Source: Pseudomonas sp. H1h
GTDB taxonomy: Bacteria; Pseudomonadota; Gammaproteobacteria; Pseudomonadales; Pseudomonadaceae
Direction: 5' to 3'
Assembly (NCBI RefSeq): GCF_000633255.1
Contig: NZ_AYMJ01000003.1
Location: forward strand, 248,001 to 312,000
DNA length: 64,000 nucleotides
In this document: piece after piece, positions 18,733 through 26,905 of the stretch
Layout of the letters: the number at the start of each line of letters is the position of its first letter
Position numbering within the stretch: position 1 is the stretch's first letter
Notes under the pieces: generated by a model
Told to the model about the DNA's origin: nothing
Seen by the model: only the letters and a program-made list of their open reading frames with translations
Databases searched by the model: none
Made by a program: the position numbers and the translations under genes

Positions 18733-18945
18733 TCAATAGGCCCGCCAGTGTCCTGGCACCCAGCGCCATTCATTGCCGCCCCAGCGATAATGACCGGCGA
18801 CCCAGTGATAACCCGGTGCAGGCATGACCGGCACGACTTCCACCGGCGGCGGTGGTCGGTGCGGACGCGCCGGGGCAACGACGCATCCGGACAGGGTGAT
18901 GGCCACCAGTGAGGCGGCGAGCAAGGCTTTAACGGTTCTGGACAT
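18733..18945 (-). CDS. YXWGXW-motif lipoprotein
   Basis: This protein of 70 residues has a lipobox LSGC (Cys21). After a Pro-rich linker come two repeats, YHWVAGHYRWGGNEWRWVPGHW, the YXWGXW repeat typical of small secreted proteins. AAGGAA precedes the ATG. It lies next to a second YXWGXW gene on the same strand; the pair may be an operon. No biochemical role is established. Confidence 0.82.
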   Translation of the reverse strand: MSRTVKALLAASLVAITLSGCVVAPARPHRPPPPVEVVPVMPAPGYHWVAGHYRWGGNEWRWVPGHWRAY

Positions 18946-18986
18946 GGGAAGTTCCTTATGGTTGAGAGGCTCAGGTTGACGAGATT

Positions 18987-19310
18987 TCAGCGCACCCAGC
19001 GCCCTTCAACCCAGAACCAGTTCGGCCCGCGAGCCTGCCAGTGCCCCGGCCGCCAATGCGCGCCGTAGCGCACCGGTTGCCAGTGACCGGGCATCCACAC
19101 ATAGCCACGTCCTTCCCATCGCCAATGGCCCTGGTCCCAGACATAACCGTGACGCGGCCCGGGCATCACTTCCATGCGCATCGGCGGCGGGGCTTGCTGG
19201 ACGATCACCACTTGTTGGGCGAACACCGGCGCACTGGCCAGCGCCGCCAGTGTCATCGGCACCAGCAGCAGGGTCTTTCGCCATTTGAACAGGGAACGCA
19301 AAACGCTCAT
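18987..19310 (-). CDS. YXWGXW repeat secreted protein
   Basis: This 107-residue protein has a signal peptide ending near residue 31 (VFA-QQ) and then four W-rich repeats of the form GxxWxxGHW, for example YVWDQGHWRWEGRGYVW. The family is secreted and of unknown function; aromatic and basic residues suggest carbohydrate or membrane contact. GAGGAG precedes the ATG. The 41-bp gap to the smaller YXWGXW gene suggests cotranscription, and the two look like a duplication. Confidence 0.82.
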   Translation of the reverse strand: MSVLRSLFKWRKTLLLVPMTLAALASAPVFAQQVVIVQQAPPPMRMEVMPGPRHGYVWDQGHWRWEGRGYVWMPGHWQPVRYGAHWRPGHWQARGPNWFWVEGRWVR

Positions 19311-19443
19311 GACAACTCCTCAAGGCCTGCGTGAAAAACACATCGCAGTTGAAGAATTGGACGCCAAATCGGCGAAAGATCCGGTTTGCAGCAGATGAAA
19401 TTTTCTTCAGGGTCGAGCAGGTGGCCGCAGGGTTCGTCGAGCG

Positions 19444-20319
19444 CTAGGGGGCTTTCAGTTCACGGGTGAGTTCGGCCAGGAATGTGCGGACATCCGCTTC
19501 GTTCAGTTCGGCATTGATGCGGGTGCAATCACTTTCCGAAATGGGCGCATGTGTCAGGCTGATCATCAGAGAAATGAGTCGGTAGTCTTGTTTATTACCC
19601 CGTCCGGCATTGTTCTTGATGATCGCGGCGAGATCATCGACTTTGCTGCGCTCCCCGGCGTGTTGCGGATCTTTGAGCGTGTCGAACAGGGCGTGGATGT
19701 AAACATCGAACGCTCGGTAATTCTCGCCGGCATAGACGTCATCCGGGCTTTGGAACAGCGCGAAGAGATGCCCGTAGGCCTCGGGGTAGGCGTGGGGGGC
19801 TTCAAACGGTCCGTAGACATGGGCATAGCTATCGCCGAGGGCATGGATCAGGAAGCCGGTTTTCCAGTCCGACGTTGTGCCCTTCGCATACGAGGCAGCC
19901 ACCAGTCTTTGCAGGTTGGACCGTCTGGCAGCGACGGCCTGGCTGTCGCCGCCATGCAATGAATGCAGTGAATTGACGATCTGGTGCCGCCAGGTTCGGT
20001 CGTAGAAGGTATTTTTGATCGAGACCGGAATGGCGTTGTAAGTGCTTATTGCGTCCGGCGCCTGAGAAAAACACGTCAACCTGTCGGCTCTGCTGCGTTC
20101 GACACCTGCCAGCTCGGCGATATAAGAAACGGTGTAGAAATGTCCACCTATCTGATACAGCGGGATCAGATGAGCAGGAATCGCAAACTGCTTCTGTAGC
20201 ACTTCTGCGGTAGGGACATCCATGTGTGGCGCGTTAAACGTGGGACCGTCGGCGGCGGAACACACAGGTGCTGCAAGGAACAGCAAAGTTGCCAGCGAAA
20301 ATCGACGTCGTGTGTTCAT
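19444..20319 (-). CDS. Secreted protein with HxxxDxxxH motif, possibly metal-dependent
   Basis: This 291-residue protein has a signal peptide (residues 1-23). The striking segment is GFLIHALGDSYAHVYGPF (His159, Asp163, His167), preceded by a helical region rich in His (W110-R-H112, H119, H122). This pattern resembles the metal-binding core of zinc-dependent phospholipase C/S1-P1 nuclease folds, but I cannot place the other ligands, so the family call is tentative. Cysteines 83 and near the C-terminus could form a disulfide. GGAG precedes the ATG. It is monocistronic. Confidence 0.5.
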   Translation of the reverse strand: MNTRRRFSLATLLFLAAPVCSAADGPTFNAPHMDVPTAEVLQKQFAIPAHLIPLYQIGGHFYTVSYIAELAGVERSRADRLTCFSQAPDAISTYNAIPVSIKNTFYDRTWRHQIVNSLHSLHGGDSQAVAARRSNLQRLVAASYAKGTTSDWKTGFLIHALGDSYAHVYGPFEAPHAYPEAYGHLFALFQSPDDVYAGENYRAFDVYIHALFDTLKDPQHAGERSKVDDLAAIIKNNAGRGNKQDYRLISLMISLTHAPISESDCTRINAELNEADVRTFLAELTRELKAP

Positions 20320-20448
20320 TCCATGCTCCGAGCATCCTGGTCAGCGCCACCCGTGCAAGCGGGAGCGGGCGTATCCCGCTCATCCTGTTTGTAGTTCGCA
20401 ATCGGCAAACACGCCAACATGCCATGGCATCAAAGGATGCGCAGCGCA

Positions 20449-20934
20449 TCAATAAAACCGGTCTTGCTCTTTCATGGCCTGGATCTGCCAGAAGGTGCGG
20501 CCCGAGATCAGCAGGCACAGCAGCCCGAGCAGGAAACCGCCGGTCATGATGTAGAAGCCTGGACGATAGGTGTGAAGCTCGCTGGCCAGGGTGCTCTTGT
20601 CCGGCAACCAACGCGATACCAACAGCGGCACCGGGCCGCCGACTGCGTATTGGCTGTGCTCGGCGTAGCGTTCGTCCTGATACTGGCCCTCGTGAGTCTG
20701 GCCTTGAGTGTCGCTGTAACGATAATGAATGATTTTGCCGTTGCGGTTCATCATGATCTCTTCCAGCTCCGTGACGGTGCCGCTGACTTCCAAGCCGTTG
20801 AAATTCAGCGCGCCATACACAATGCCTTGCTGTCGGGCCATGCCGGCCAGCAGCAACAAGACGCAGCAGGCGACGGTCAGCAAGACGATACGGTTGTAGA
20901 GGTGGTCTCTTGCAGATTCGCGGGGATAGAACAT
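20449..20934 (-). CDS. Two-helix membrane protein, DUF3592-like
   Basis: This 161-residue protein has transmembrane segments at about residues 15-35 and 125-147 flanking a 90-residue soluble region. The region has the strand pattern VSGTVTELEEI...GKIIHYRYSDTQGQTHEG seen in DUF3592 proteins. The start is ATG 20934; an ATG 14 codons earlier is less likely. Function is unknown. Confidence 0.6.
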   Translation of the reverse strand: MFYPRESARDHLYNRIVLLTVACCVLLLLAGMARQQGIVYGALNFNGLEVSGTVTELEEIMMNRNGKIIHYRYSDTQGQTHEGQYQDERYAEHSQYAVGGPVPLLVSRWLPDKSTLASELHTYRPGFYIMTGGFLLGLLCLLISGRTFWQIQAMKEQDRFY

Positions 20935-21090
20935 GACCTGATCCTTGGTGATGGCAGACGCTGGAAGTCGCTGCATCGGCGCTGTACCCGGGAACTTTAG
21001 GCCGTGGCCGGGCCGGGCACGGTATGATGTCGCGGTTCGCTGGCAGCCCGACCGCCGGCAACATGTCTTTACCGCCGGAGTTCAGCTGTC

Positions 21091-21777
21091 ATGCCACGCA
21101 TCACCCACTACAAATCCCCATGCCCCGAAAGCGTCAACAGCCAGATTCTGCAACTGGTGGTCGACTATCTGACCGACATCAGCGCGGTCGGTCTCGGCCC
21201 GAGCAACCTGCTGTACAACGTCTATCAGTACGCGGTTGGCTATGAGGTGCATCTGTATCTGGAAGCGCTGAACGGTGAGAAGGGCAGCGAGGTGGAGTTG
21301 CTCGTGGCCACCGATGAGCAGGACCCGGAGCAAGTGATCGGCTTCCTGCTGTACCTGCCGGTGCAGGGCGATTGGGAGGCCTGCAGCGTCGCCTACATGG
21401 CCGTGCGCGAAGGGTATCGGCGCCAGGGTGTGGCACGGGCGATGATTGGCGAGATGGTCAGCCGTTATCCGCATGCCGAACTGACCTGCAGTGTCGGCAA
21501 AGTACCGTACTTCGAGGCGCTGGGTTTCGAGGTGATCGGCGCGCGCGAAACACAAGTGCTGATGAGCACCCGGCATTACCGCAGTAACGGCTTGCGCGGT
21601 TTTATCGACACCACGCCGATCTACCGTTCGCTGGAAGTGCAGCAGATCCACACCTACCTGCTGCAGAAGAACGGCAAGCGCGCGATGCTTGATGCCGAGA
21701 AACAGCGCGACCGGCAGCTGGATCAGGTCACCCGGCACACCGAGGCATTTGTCCGCCAGCGCCTGACGCTGCACTGA
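21091..21777 (+). CDS. GNAT family N-acetyltransferase
   Basis: This 228-residue protein contains a GNAT fold in the middle (residues 60-160). Motif A is YRRQGVARAMIGEM (about 109-122), followed by CSVGKVPYFEALGFEVIGAR. The extra 65 C-terminal residues are helical and charged (QKNGKRAMLDAEKQRDRQLD), suggesting a dimerisation or accessory region not found in minimal GNATs. GGAG lies ten bases before the ATG. A rho-independent terminator follows. The substrate is unknown. Confidence 0.83.
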   Translation: MPRITHYKSPCPESVNSQILQLVVDYLTDISAVGLGPSNLLYNVYQYAVGYEVHLYLEALNGEKGSEVELLVATDEQDPEQVIGFLLYLPVQGDWEACSVAYMAVREGYRRQGVARAMIGEMVSRYPHAELTCSVGKVPYFEALGFEVIGARETQVLMSTRHYRSNGLRGFIDTTPIYRSLEVQQIHTYLLQKNGKRAMLDAEKQRDRQLDQVTRHTEAFVRQRLTLH

Positions 21778-21793
21778 TTATCCGTCTGCCTCC

Positions 21794-21832
21794 AAAAGCC
21801 TTTGTTGCGCGTCCCGCAGCAAGGGCTTTTTT
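21794..21832 (+). terminator. Rho-independent terminator
   Basis: AAAAGCCTTTGTTGCG, a CGTCC loop, CGCAGCAAGGGCTTTTTT: a long, slightly imperfect stem with T-run, 16 bp after the GNAT stop codon. Between here and 22010 I see no gene. Confidence 0.9.
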
Positions 21833-22010
21833 GTGGCTATGAATTCGAAGCAAGCGACCGAATGCGACACCAGCGTCGGCGCGATCTTTCACCATGTCGG
21901 CAACAAGAAAAGGCGGTGGCGGTGCTGATCATCGGCCAGGCCGACAGTTATTGCCGGGCGTGGCGTTCGATTCGTGGTGCTGACGGCGCTGACACCTGAA
22001 ATGCACAGAC

Positions 22011-22034
22011 AAAAAAAGAGCCTCAAAGCTCTTT
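22011..22034 (-). terminator. Rho-independent terminator of the candidate small RNA
   Basis: A seven-bp stem AAAGAGC/GCTCTTT with loop TTTGAG is followed by a seven-base U-run on the minus strand. Confidence 0.85.
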
Positions 22035-22150
22035 GATGGGGAGGAAGTAGAGCCCGTGAGGCTCAAGGTGCGCGTGGAACAAGGCGTGGGCTTGATTGGG
22101 GTTCAGAACACCCGCGCCTACGCAGCGCTGGAGGAGCCAAGTCGCTGCGT
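22011..22150 (-). ncRNA. Candidate small RNA of about 140 nt
   Basis: A free-standing transcription unit lies on the minus strand below the TetR gene. A sigma70-type promoter (TTGAGC at 22180-22185, 17-bp spacer, TAGGAT at 22157-22162) predicts a start near 22150. The transcript would begin with a 9-bp stem (22143-22151 paired with 22119-22127), then a small GAGCC/GGCTC hairpin (22050-22064), a CU-rich single-stranded stretch ACUUCCUCCCC (22037-22047), and a perfect terminator hairpin (22015-22034) with seven U. The CU-rich stretch could pair with Shine-Dalgarno sequences. No protein frame is convincing. I do not recognise the RNA family. It could instead be the TetR transcript's 3' region. 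Confidence 0.55.
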
Positions 22151-22156
22151 AACTCC

Positions 22157-22185
22157 ATCCTAGGAGTGTGCCGGGGTCGGCTCAA
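22157..22185 (-). promoter_or_regulatory. Sigma70-type promoter for the candidate small RNA
   Basis: On the minus strand TTGAGC and TAGGAT are separated by exactly 17 bp, four of six matches to each consensus hexamer. The -35 hexamer overlaps the last codons of the TetR gene. Confidence 0.5.
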
Positions 22186-22820
22186 GTACCGCCAGTCGCA
22201 CGGGCGGCGGCGCGTTCGACCATTGCAACGATGGTTGCAAACAACTCGTCGCTGGCCTCTGCAGCGCTTATCTCGCCATTGGCGGCGGCATGCGACAGCG
22301 CTTCGGCCGAGCCGAGCATGGCGCGCAGTCCGGCCTGAGTGATCTGTCCGCCATTGGCATGGGGCGCCAGATCGCTGCGGCATTTTTCGAGGAAGATCGC
22401 CTCGTAATCGCGCTTTATTTTCTCAAGCTCCGGGCTGCTTGCCAGCGCGGCAATCACCCCCGGTATCTCGTTGCCCTGCAACAACACGCAATCGACATAC
22501 GCCGTGGCGATCACCCGTGCGGTGCCGGTCAATGTCGGCTCGGCATTGGCAATCGCGGCGTTCATCACTGCGGTCTGGCGGGTGTCGAAATCCCGGTACA
22601 GCGCGGCGAGCAGCCCGGCACGTGTGACGAAGTGGTCGTAGACCACCGGTTTGGTCACCCCGGCCTGTTCCGCAAGATAGCCCAGGGTCAAGGCATCGGT
22701 GCCTTCGGCGCGGATGATCTGCCAGGCGACGTCGAGCAGTTGGCGATTGCGGTCTTCGCGCGACAGACGGCGGCGCGGTTGGGCAGGGGAATCGGCTTCG
22801 CTCATTTCAGTGGTTGACAT
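22182..22820 (-). CDS. TetR/AcrR transcriptional regulator
   Basis: This 212-residue regulator has its helix-turn-helix at about residues 38-68 (LGYLAEQAGVTKPVVYDHF) and an alpha-helical ligand domain after that. A second in-frame ATG five codons in (MSEADSP) is an alternative start. It is divergent from a quinone-reductase-like gene, with an imperfect inverted repeat in the 86-bp gap, so it probably represses that gene until an electrophile or quinone-like ligand appears. Confidence 0.85.
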   Translation of the reverse strand: MSTTEMSEADSPAQPRRRLSREDRNRQLLDVAWQIIRAEGTDALTLGYLAEQAGVTKPVVYDHFVTRAGLLAALYRDFDTRQTAVMNAAIANAEPTLTGTARVIATAYVDCVLLQGNEIPGVIAALASSPELEKIKRDYEAIFLEKCRSDLAPHANGGQITQAGLRAMLGSAEALSHAAANGEISAAEASDELFATIVAMVERAAARATGGT

Positions 22821-22838
22821 CGCTAATATACCAAACGT

Positions 22839-22857
22839 AACTTACTGTTCGTAACTT
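22839..22857. promoter_or_regulatory. Candidate TetR operator
   Basis: AACTTAC-TGTTC-GTAACTT is a near-perfect inverted repeat (six of seven pairs) between the divergent TetR and quinone-reductase genes. CGTAACTT also recurs with a 14-bp period. Such sites are typical for TetR autoregulation; this is inferred from position and symmetry. Confidence 0.5.
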
Positions 22858-22906
22858 GCCAAGAGTATATAGCCCTTGGTCAGCGCAAACTTACAGGAGA
22901 ATCCCC

Positions 22907-23554
22907 ATGCACGCATTGATTGTTATTGCGCATCACCAACCGCGTTCGCTGACGCACAGCGTGGCGACGCAGATTGCCGAGGGCCTGACCCTGGCCGACT
23001 CCGCCAATACCTTTGAAATCGCTGATTTGTACGCCGAAGGTTTCCAGCCGGTTTTCGGCGCAGCGGATTTTGCCGTGCATCACCGCGAAGCGCATCCGCC
23101 CGCCGACGTGCAGTCCGAGCATGCGCGAATTGACCGCGCCGACGCGCTGGTGCTGGTGTTCCCGGTGTACTGGTGGTCGATGCCGGCGCTGCTCAAGGGC
23201 TGGATCGACCGGGTGTTCAGCAATGGCTGGGCGTTCGATTACGGCAGTGACCAGAAGCATGTGAAGAAGCTGCAGCGACTGCGGGTGCACTTGGTCGGGC
23301 TGGGAGGGGCGGACGCCGGGGCGTTTGAACGCCACGGCTATGGCGCGGCGATGAAAGCGCAGATCGAGCACGGCATTTTCGATTACAGCGGGGCGACGGT
23401 GCAGAGTTCGACGTTGCTGCTGGAATCGGAGTCGAGTGATCCTTTGGTGCATCTGCAGACGGCTTATAAACTAGGTGTCCGGATATTCCCGGTTCTGGGT
23501 GGGAGCGAGCCTGCTCGCGAAGGCGCCCATGACGTTGAACTGATTGCCAACTGA
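22907..23554 (+). CDS. NAD(P)H:quinone reductase-like flavodoxin-fold protein
   Basis: This 215-residue protein of the flavodoxin-2 family binds FMN or FAD and reduces quinones by two electrons. ALIVIAHHQPRSLTHSVA is the phosphate-binding start, and VFPVYWWSMPALLKGWIDRVF is the conserved signature around the flavin site. CAGGAG precedes the ATG. The last 18 residues (GGSEPAREGAHDVELIAN) are encoded by the first arm of a REPIN, so the original C-terminus has been replaced or extended by repeat DNA. It is divergent from a TetR repressor, the classic stress-responsive pair. Confidence 0.87.
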   Translation: MHALIVIAHHQPRSLTHSVATQIAEGLTLADSANTFEIADLYAEGFQPVFGAADFAVHHREAHPPADVQSEHARIDRADALVLVFPVYWWSMPALLKGWIDRVFSNGWAFDYGSDQKHVKKLQRLRVHLVGLGGADAGAFERHGYGAAMKAQIEHGIFDYSGATVQSSTLLLESESSDPLVHLQTAYKLGVRIFPVLGGSEPAREGAHDVELIAN

Positions 23555-23586
23555 CAGACCGCTTTCGCGAGCAGGCTCGCTCCCAC
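23499..23586. repeat. REPIN overlapping the end of a coding gene
   Basis: An inverted pair of REP arms (GCGAGCCTGCTCGC type and its complement) is separated by about 45 bp. The left arm supplies the final codons and stop region of the quinone-reductase gene. Confidence 0.9.
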
Positions 23587-23604
23587 AGGGCATCTTTCTT
23601 AATG

Positions 23605-24723
23605 TCAGCGGGTGCCGGGCCAGCCTGCCCTGGCGAGGGCGGCGAGCAAGGTTTCCTTGTCCAGCCCCGGCACCGCATGCCCGTTGCCTGCGGTGCTGTC
23701 GCTGGCGAGCAGGGCGTTAATGATCGCCTCTTCTACCGCTTCGGTGGCAGCCAGGAACAACTCGCTGATGTGGTCGTTGTTGACCATGCGCAAACCGTCG
23801 CAGGTGGGTGCACCTTTGCCTTCATACGCGGCAGGCTGGACGTGATCATTGCCGGTGGCGAAGGCGATGAAGATGTCTCCGCTGTGGTCTTCGTTGCCGC
23901 CGCCGCTGCGCGCCAGGCCGAGGCTGGCCCGTTGCGTCAGACGCGTGCACTGATGCGGCAGCAGCGGGGCATCGGTGGCCAGGCAGACCACGATCGAACC
24001 CATGCCCGGGTGTGGCAGCGCCGCGCGCAGGAACGGCGAATCCACCTGCTCCATGTAACGACCTACCGGATAACCGTCGACCCGCAACTCGCTGCGAATC
24101 CCATGGTTGGCCTGGACAATCGCCCCCACCGTCCATCCGCCTTGCGCCCTGCTCAAGCGGCGCGATGCGCTGCCGATCCCGCCCTTGAATTCATGGCAGA
24201 TCATGCCGCTGCCGCCGCCGACTGCACCTTCTTCGACGGCACCGTCATGCGCGTCATTCAGCGCCTCGGCGACATGCTCGGGGCGCACGTGGAAACCATT
24301 GATGTCGTTGAGCAAGCCATCGAACGTCTCCAGCACCACCGGCATGTTCCAGTAGAGGCGGCCGTCGTCCGGTTGCTGCTGGCGATCCAGCGCAATCAGC
24401 GCATCGCGCACCACGCCAAGGCTGTGGGTGTTGGTGAAGGCGATCGGACTGGTCAGCAGCCCGGCCTCGCGAATCCACTCAAGGCCGGTGGCATCGCCAT
24501 TGCCATTGAGCACGTGCACGCCGGCGAAACACGGTTGCTGGTTGGTCGAGCCGCGACGCGGTTCGATCACGGTGACGCCGGTGCAGATGTCGCGTCCGGC
24601 ATCGCTGCGCCCGCGCACATTACTGTGGCCGACGCGCACGCCGGGGACGTCGGTGATGGCGTTCAGCGGGCCGGGTTGTAATTGGCCGATGCGGATATTG
24701 AGATCACGGGCACGGGGTTTCAT
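23605..24723 (-). CDS. P1 family peptidase (DmpA/BapA type)
   Basis: This 372-residue N-terminal nucleophile hydrolase of the DmpA family removes D- or beta-amino acids from peptides after self-cleavage. The autoprocessing site is visible at NEDHSGDIFIAFATGN: cleavage before Ser281 would expose the nucleophile. The upstream GGGSGMICHEFKGGIGSASR matches the conserved substrate region. AGAGAGA precedes ATG 24723; the reading frame stays open 84 codons farther upstream, but that part is rich in Arg, Pro and Cys and is not protein-like. The polyamine-binding gene lies upstream on the same strand, 64 bp away. Confidence 0.88.
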   Translation of the reverse strand: MKPRARDLNIRIGQLQPGPLNAITDVPGVRVGHSNVRGRSDAGRDICTGVTVIEPRRGSTNQQPCFAGVHVLNGNGDATGLEWIREAGLLTSPIAFTNTHSLGVVRDALIALDRQQQPDDGRLYWNMPVVLETFDGLLNDINGFHVRPEHVAEALNDAHDGAVEEGAVGGGSGMICHEFKGGIGSASRRLSRAQGGWTVGAIVQANHGIRSELRVDGYPVGRYMEQVDSPFLRAALPHPGMGSIVVCLATDAPLLPHQCTRLTQRASLGLARSGGGNEDHSGDIFIAFATGNDHVQPAAYEGKGAPTCDGLRMVNNDHISELFLAATEAVEEAIINALLASDSTAGNGHAVPGLDKETLLAALARAGWPGTR

Positions 24724-24787
24724 CGAATTCTGTCTCTCTAAAGTTGCTGGATTGTTCACCGCTCCCACAAGGGAAATAGTGGTGGGT

Positions 24788-25891
24788 TTACTGGCCGTTC
24801 TTGACCTTGCTCCACACCCGCGTGCGCACCCGCTCAGTGGCTTTGGGCAGCGGTTCGAGGGTGTACAACGTGGCCATCGCGGTGGCGGACGGATACACCG
24901 CCGGGTTATCACGAGTGGCTTCGGCCACCAGTGGCGTCGCGGCGCGATTGCCGTTTGGATACGACAGGTGATCACTGACTGGCGCGATCACTTCCGGGCG
25001 CAGCAGGTAGTCGATGAATGCCAGGCCCTGAGCGCGGTTCGGCGCATCCTTGAGCAGCACCAGCGTGTCGAACCACACCGGCGCGCCTTCCTTGGGCAGG
25101 CTGTAGGCGATCTTCACGCCGTTGTTGGCTTGCTCGGCATTGGTCTTGGCTTCGAGCATCGCACCGGACCAGCCCACGGCCACGCAGATGTTGCCGTTGG
25201 ACAGGTCGCTGATGAATTTCGACGAGTTGAAGTAGGCAATGTGCGGGCGCAGTTTGAGCAGCAGCGCTTCGGCTTTCTGGTAGTCCTCGGGGCGGGTGCT
25301 GTTGGGCGGCAACCCGAGGTAGTGCAGGGCCACCGGGAGCATTTCCGACGGCGAATCGAGCATCGCCACACCGCACTGGCCGAGCTTGGCGAGGTTCTCT
25401 TCGTTGAACACCAGGTCCCAGGAATCCACCGGCGCCTTGTCACCGAGGGCGGCGCGAACCTTGTCGACGTTGTAACCGATGCCGTTGGTGCCCCACAGGT
25501 ACGGCACGGCGTATTGATTGCCGGGGTCGTTGTTGGCCAGTTTGCTCAGCAGGTCGTTGTCCAGATTCTTCCAGCCCGGCAGTTGATCGCGCGGCAGCGG
25601 GGCGAGGGCGCCGGCCTTGATCAGCGTCGGCAAGCTGTAGTTGCTCGCCACCACCACGTCGTAACCGCTGCGACTGGTCAGCAGTTTGCCTTCGAGCACT
25701 TCGGCGCTGTCGAAGGTGTCGTAAACCGGTTGAATGCCGCTGTCGCGCTTGAAGTCAGCCAGGGTCGTGGGGCCGATGTAGTCGTACCAGTTGTAGACGT
25801 GCACGCTCGGTGCATCGGCGGCACTGGCGGCGCCTGCGACGCTGATGCAGGCCAGCAGGCCCAAGTTGATATAGCCACGGTGACAACGCAT
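24788..25891 (-). CDS. PotF-like polyamine-binding periplasmic protein
   Basis: This 367-residue binding protein has a signal peptide (residues 1-24, cleavage after ASA). VHVYNWYDYIGPTTLADF and GYDVVVASNYSLPTLI are clear PotF/SpuD signatures; aromatic and acidic residues (W35, Y36, D37, and WFD near 268) should line the polyamine pocket. It is a second, diverged homologue of the protein at 12258 (shared FNEEN, NGNICAV). No ABC permease is linked. It may be cotranscribed with the P1 peptidase, and a LuxR regulator is divergent. Confidence 0.88.
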   Translation of the reverse strand: MRCHRGYINLGLLACISVAGAASAADAPSVHVYNWYDYIGPTTLADFKRDSGIQPVYDTFDSAEVLEGKLLTSRSGYDVVVASNYSLPTLIKAGALAPLPRDQLPGWKNLDNDLLSKLANNDPGNQYAVPYLWGTNGIGYNVDKVRAALGDKAPVDSWDLVFNEENLAKLGQCGVAMLDSPSEMLPVALHYLGLPPNSTRPEDYQKAEALLLKLRPHIAYFNSSKFISDLSNGNICVAVGWSGAMLEAKTNAEQANNGVKIAYSLPKEGAPVWFDTLVLLKDAPNRAQGLAFIDYLLRPEVIAPVSDHLSYPNGNRAATPLVAEATRDNPAVYPSATAMATLYTLEPLPKATERVRTRVWSKVKNGQ

Positions 25892-26002
25892 GATGCGGCA
25901 CTCCTGGCCTGCGGCAGGCCGGTGATGATCGGGAGTGCTCAGCCTATCGGGCCGGTCACGCCTGACCCATTCCCATCATGGGTTACTCAAAAGGGGTAGT
26001 GC

Positions 26003-26782
26003 GTGGACGCGTTGTTGCAGGAGTTGCCGGTGCATCAAAGTCTGGCGCGGGTATTTGCCGCGGTCGGCCAGGACGCTTTCTGGCGCGCGCTGGTGGACAC
26101 GTTGCGGCTGCTGGTGCCGCTGGACAATGCGCTGGTGGCGTTGATGAAGACGGGGCAGGCGCCACGATTACTGATCGATTTCGACAGCAAGGGGCGCGCC
26201 GATGAGCAGGAGGAACTGGCCAGCTACAGCGCCGGGATGTACCTGCTCGATCCGTTTTATCAAACCGCCTCGACCGGCATTGCCGACGGCTTGCGCAGCC
26301 TGGCCTCGGTGGCGCCGGACCAGTTTCTGCACAGCGAGTATTACCAGAGTTATTTCCGTTCGGTGGTGGGCGAGGACGAGTTGCAGTTCATGATCAACGT
26401 CGAAGGCGGTGTGCTTGGCTTGTCACTGGGGCGCTCGACCGCTTTCGATCTGGCCGAGCAGGGGCGCTTGCTGTGTGTGCGCGACTGGGTGCTGGCAGCG
26501 ATGCGTCGCCATGTGCAGCTGTTGCCGCCGCAAGGGGCGGGCGCTGAACCTGTGGCGGGGGATCTGGCGACCTTGCTCGACCGCTTCGATGCGCGCCTGA
26601 CCGCGCGCGAAGTCGATACCGCGCGGCTGATTCTGCAGGGTTTCTCCAGCAAGGCCATCGCTCAGCAGATGGGCATTTCGCCGGAGACGGTGAAGGTGCA
26701 TCGGCGCAATCTTTATCACAAGCTCAATGTGAACGGGCATGGCGAGCTGTTTGCGCTGGTGCTGCGCCCCCACGCCTCCTGA
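26003..26782 (+). CDS. LuxR-type transcriptional regulator
   Basis: This 259-residue protein has a C-terminal GerE/LuxR helix-turn-helix (about residues 195-250; FSSKAIAQQMGISPETVKVH) following an unrecognised N-terminal sensory region of about 190 residues. No receiver aspartate or acyl-homoserine-lactone WxYxxW pattern is visible, so it is neither a classic response regulator nor a quorum-sensing LuxR. The start is GTG behind AAGGGG. It is divergent from the second PotF-like gene and may control it and the P1 peptidase. Confidence 0.8.
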   Translation: MDALLQELPVHQSLARVFAAVGQDAFWRALVDTLRLLVPLDNALVALMKTGQAPRLLIDFDSKGRADEQEELASYSAGMYLLDPFYQTASTGIADGLRSLASVAPDQFLHSEYYQSYFRSVVGEDELQFMINVEGGVLGLSLGRSTAFDLAEQGRLLCVRDWVLAAMRRHVQLLPPQGAGAEPVAGDLATLLDRFDARLTAREVDTARLILQGFSSKAIAQQMGISPETVKVHRRNLYHKLNVNGHGELFALVLRPHAS

Positions 26783-26802
26783 ACCCCCACAATTCCCCTT
26801 GT

Positions 26803-26884
26803 GGGAGCGAGCCTGCTCGCGAAAGCGTTCTGTCAGTTGAAATCCTGGCTGACACACCGCATTCGCGAGCAGGCTCGCTCCCAC
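26803..26884. repeat. REPIN
   Basis: Two GCGAGCCTGCTCGC-type arms in inverted orientation are separated by about 36 bp, lying between the LuxR gene and the convergent methyltransferase gene. Confidence 0.9.
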
Positions 26885-26905
26885 ATGGGTTATCGGGGGG
26901 TCAGG

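Noticed and set aside
21833..22010. Short open frame after the GNAT terminator
   Set aside because: No ribosome site, no recognisable family and no conserved motif; left as non-coding.
24724..24975. N-terminal extension of the P1 peptidase
   Set aside because: Composition (Cys, Arg, Pro-rich) is not protein-like, and AGAGAGA marks the start at 24723.
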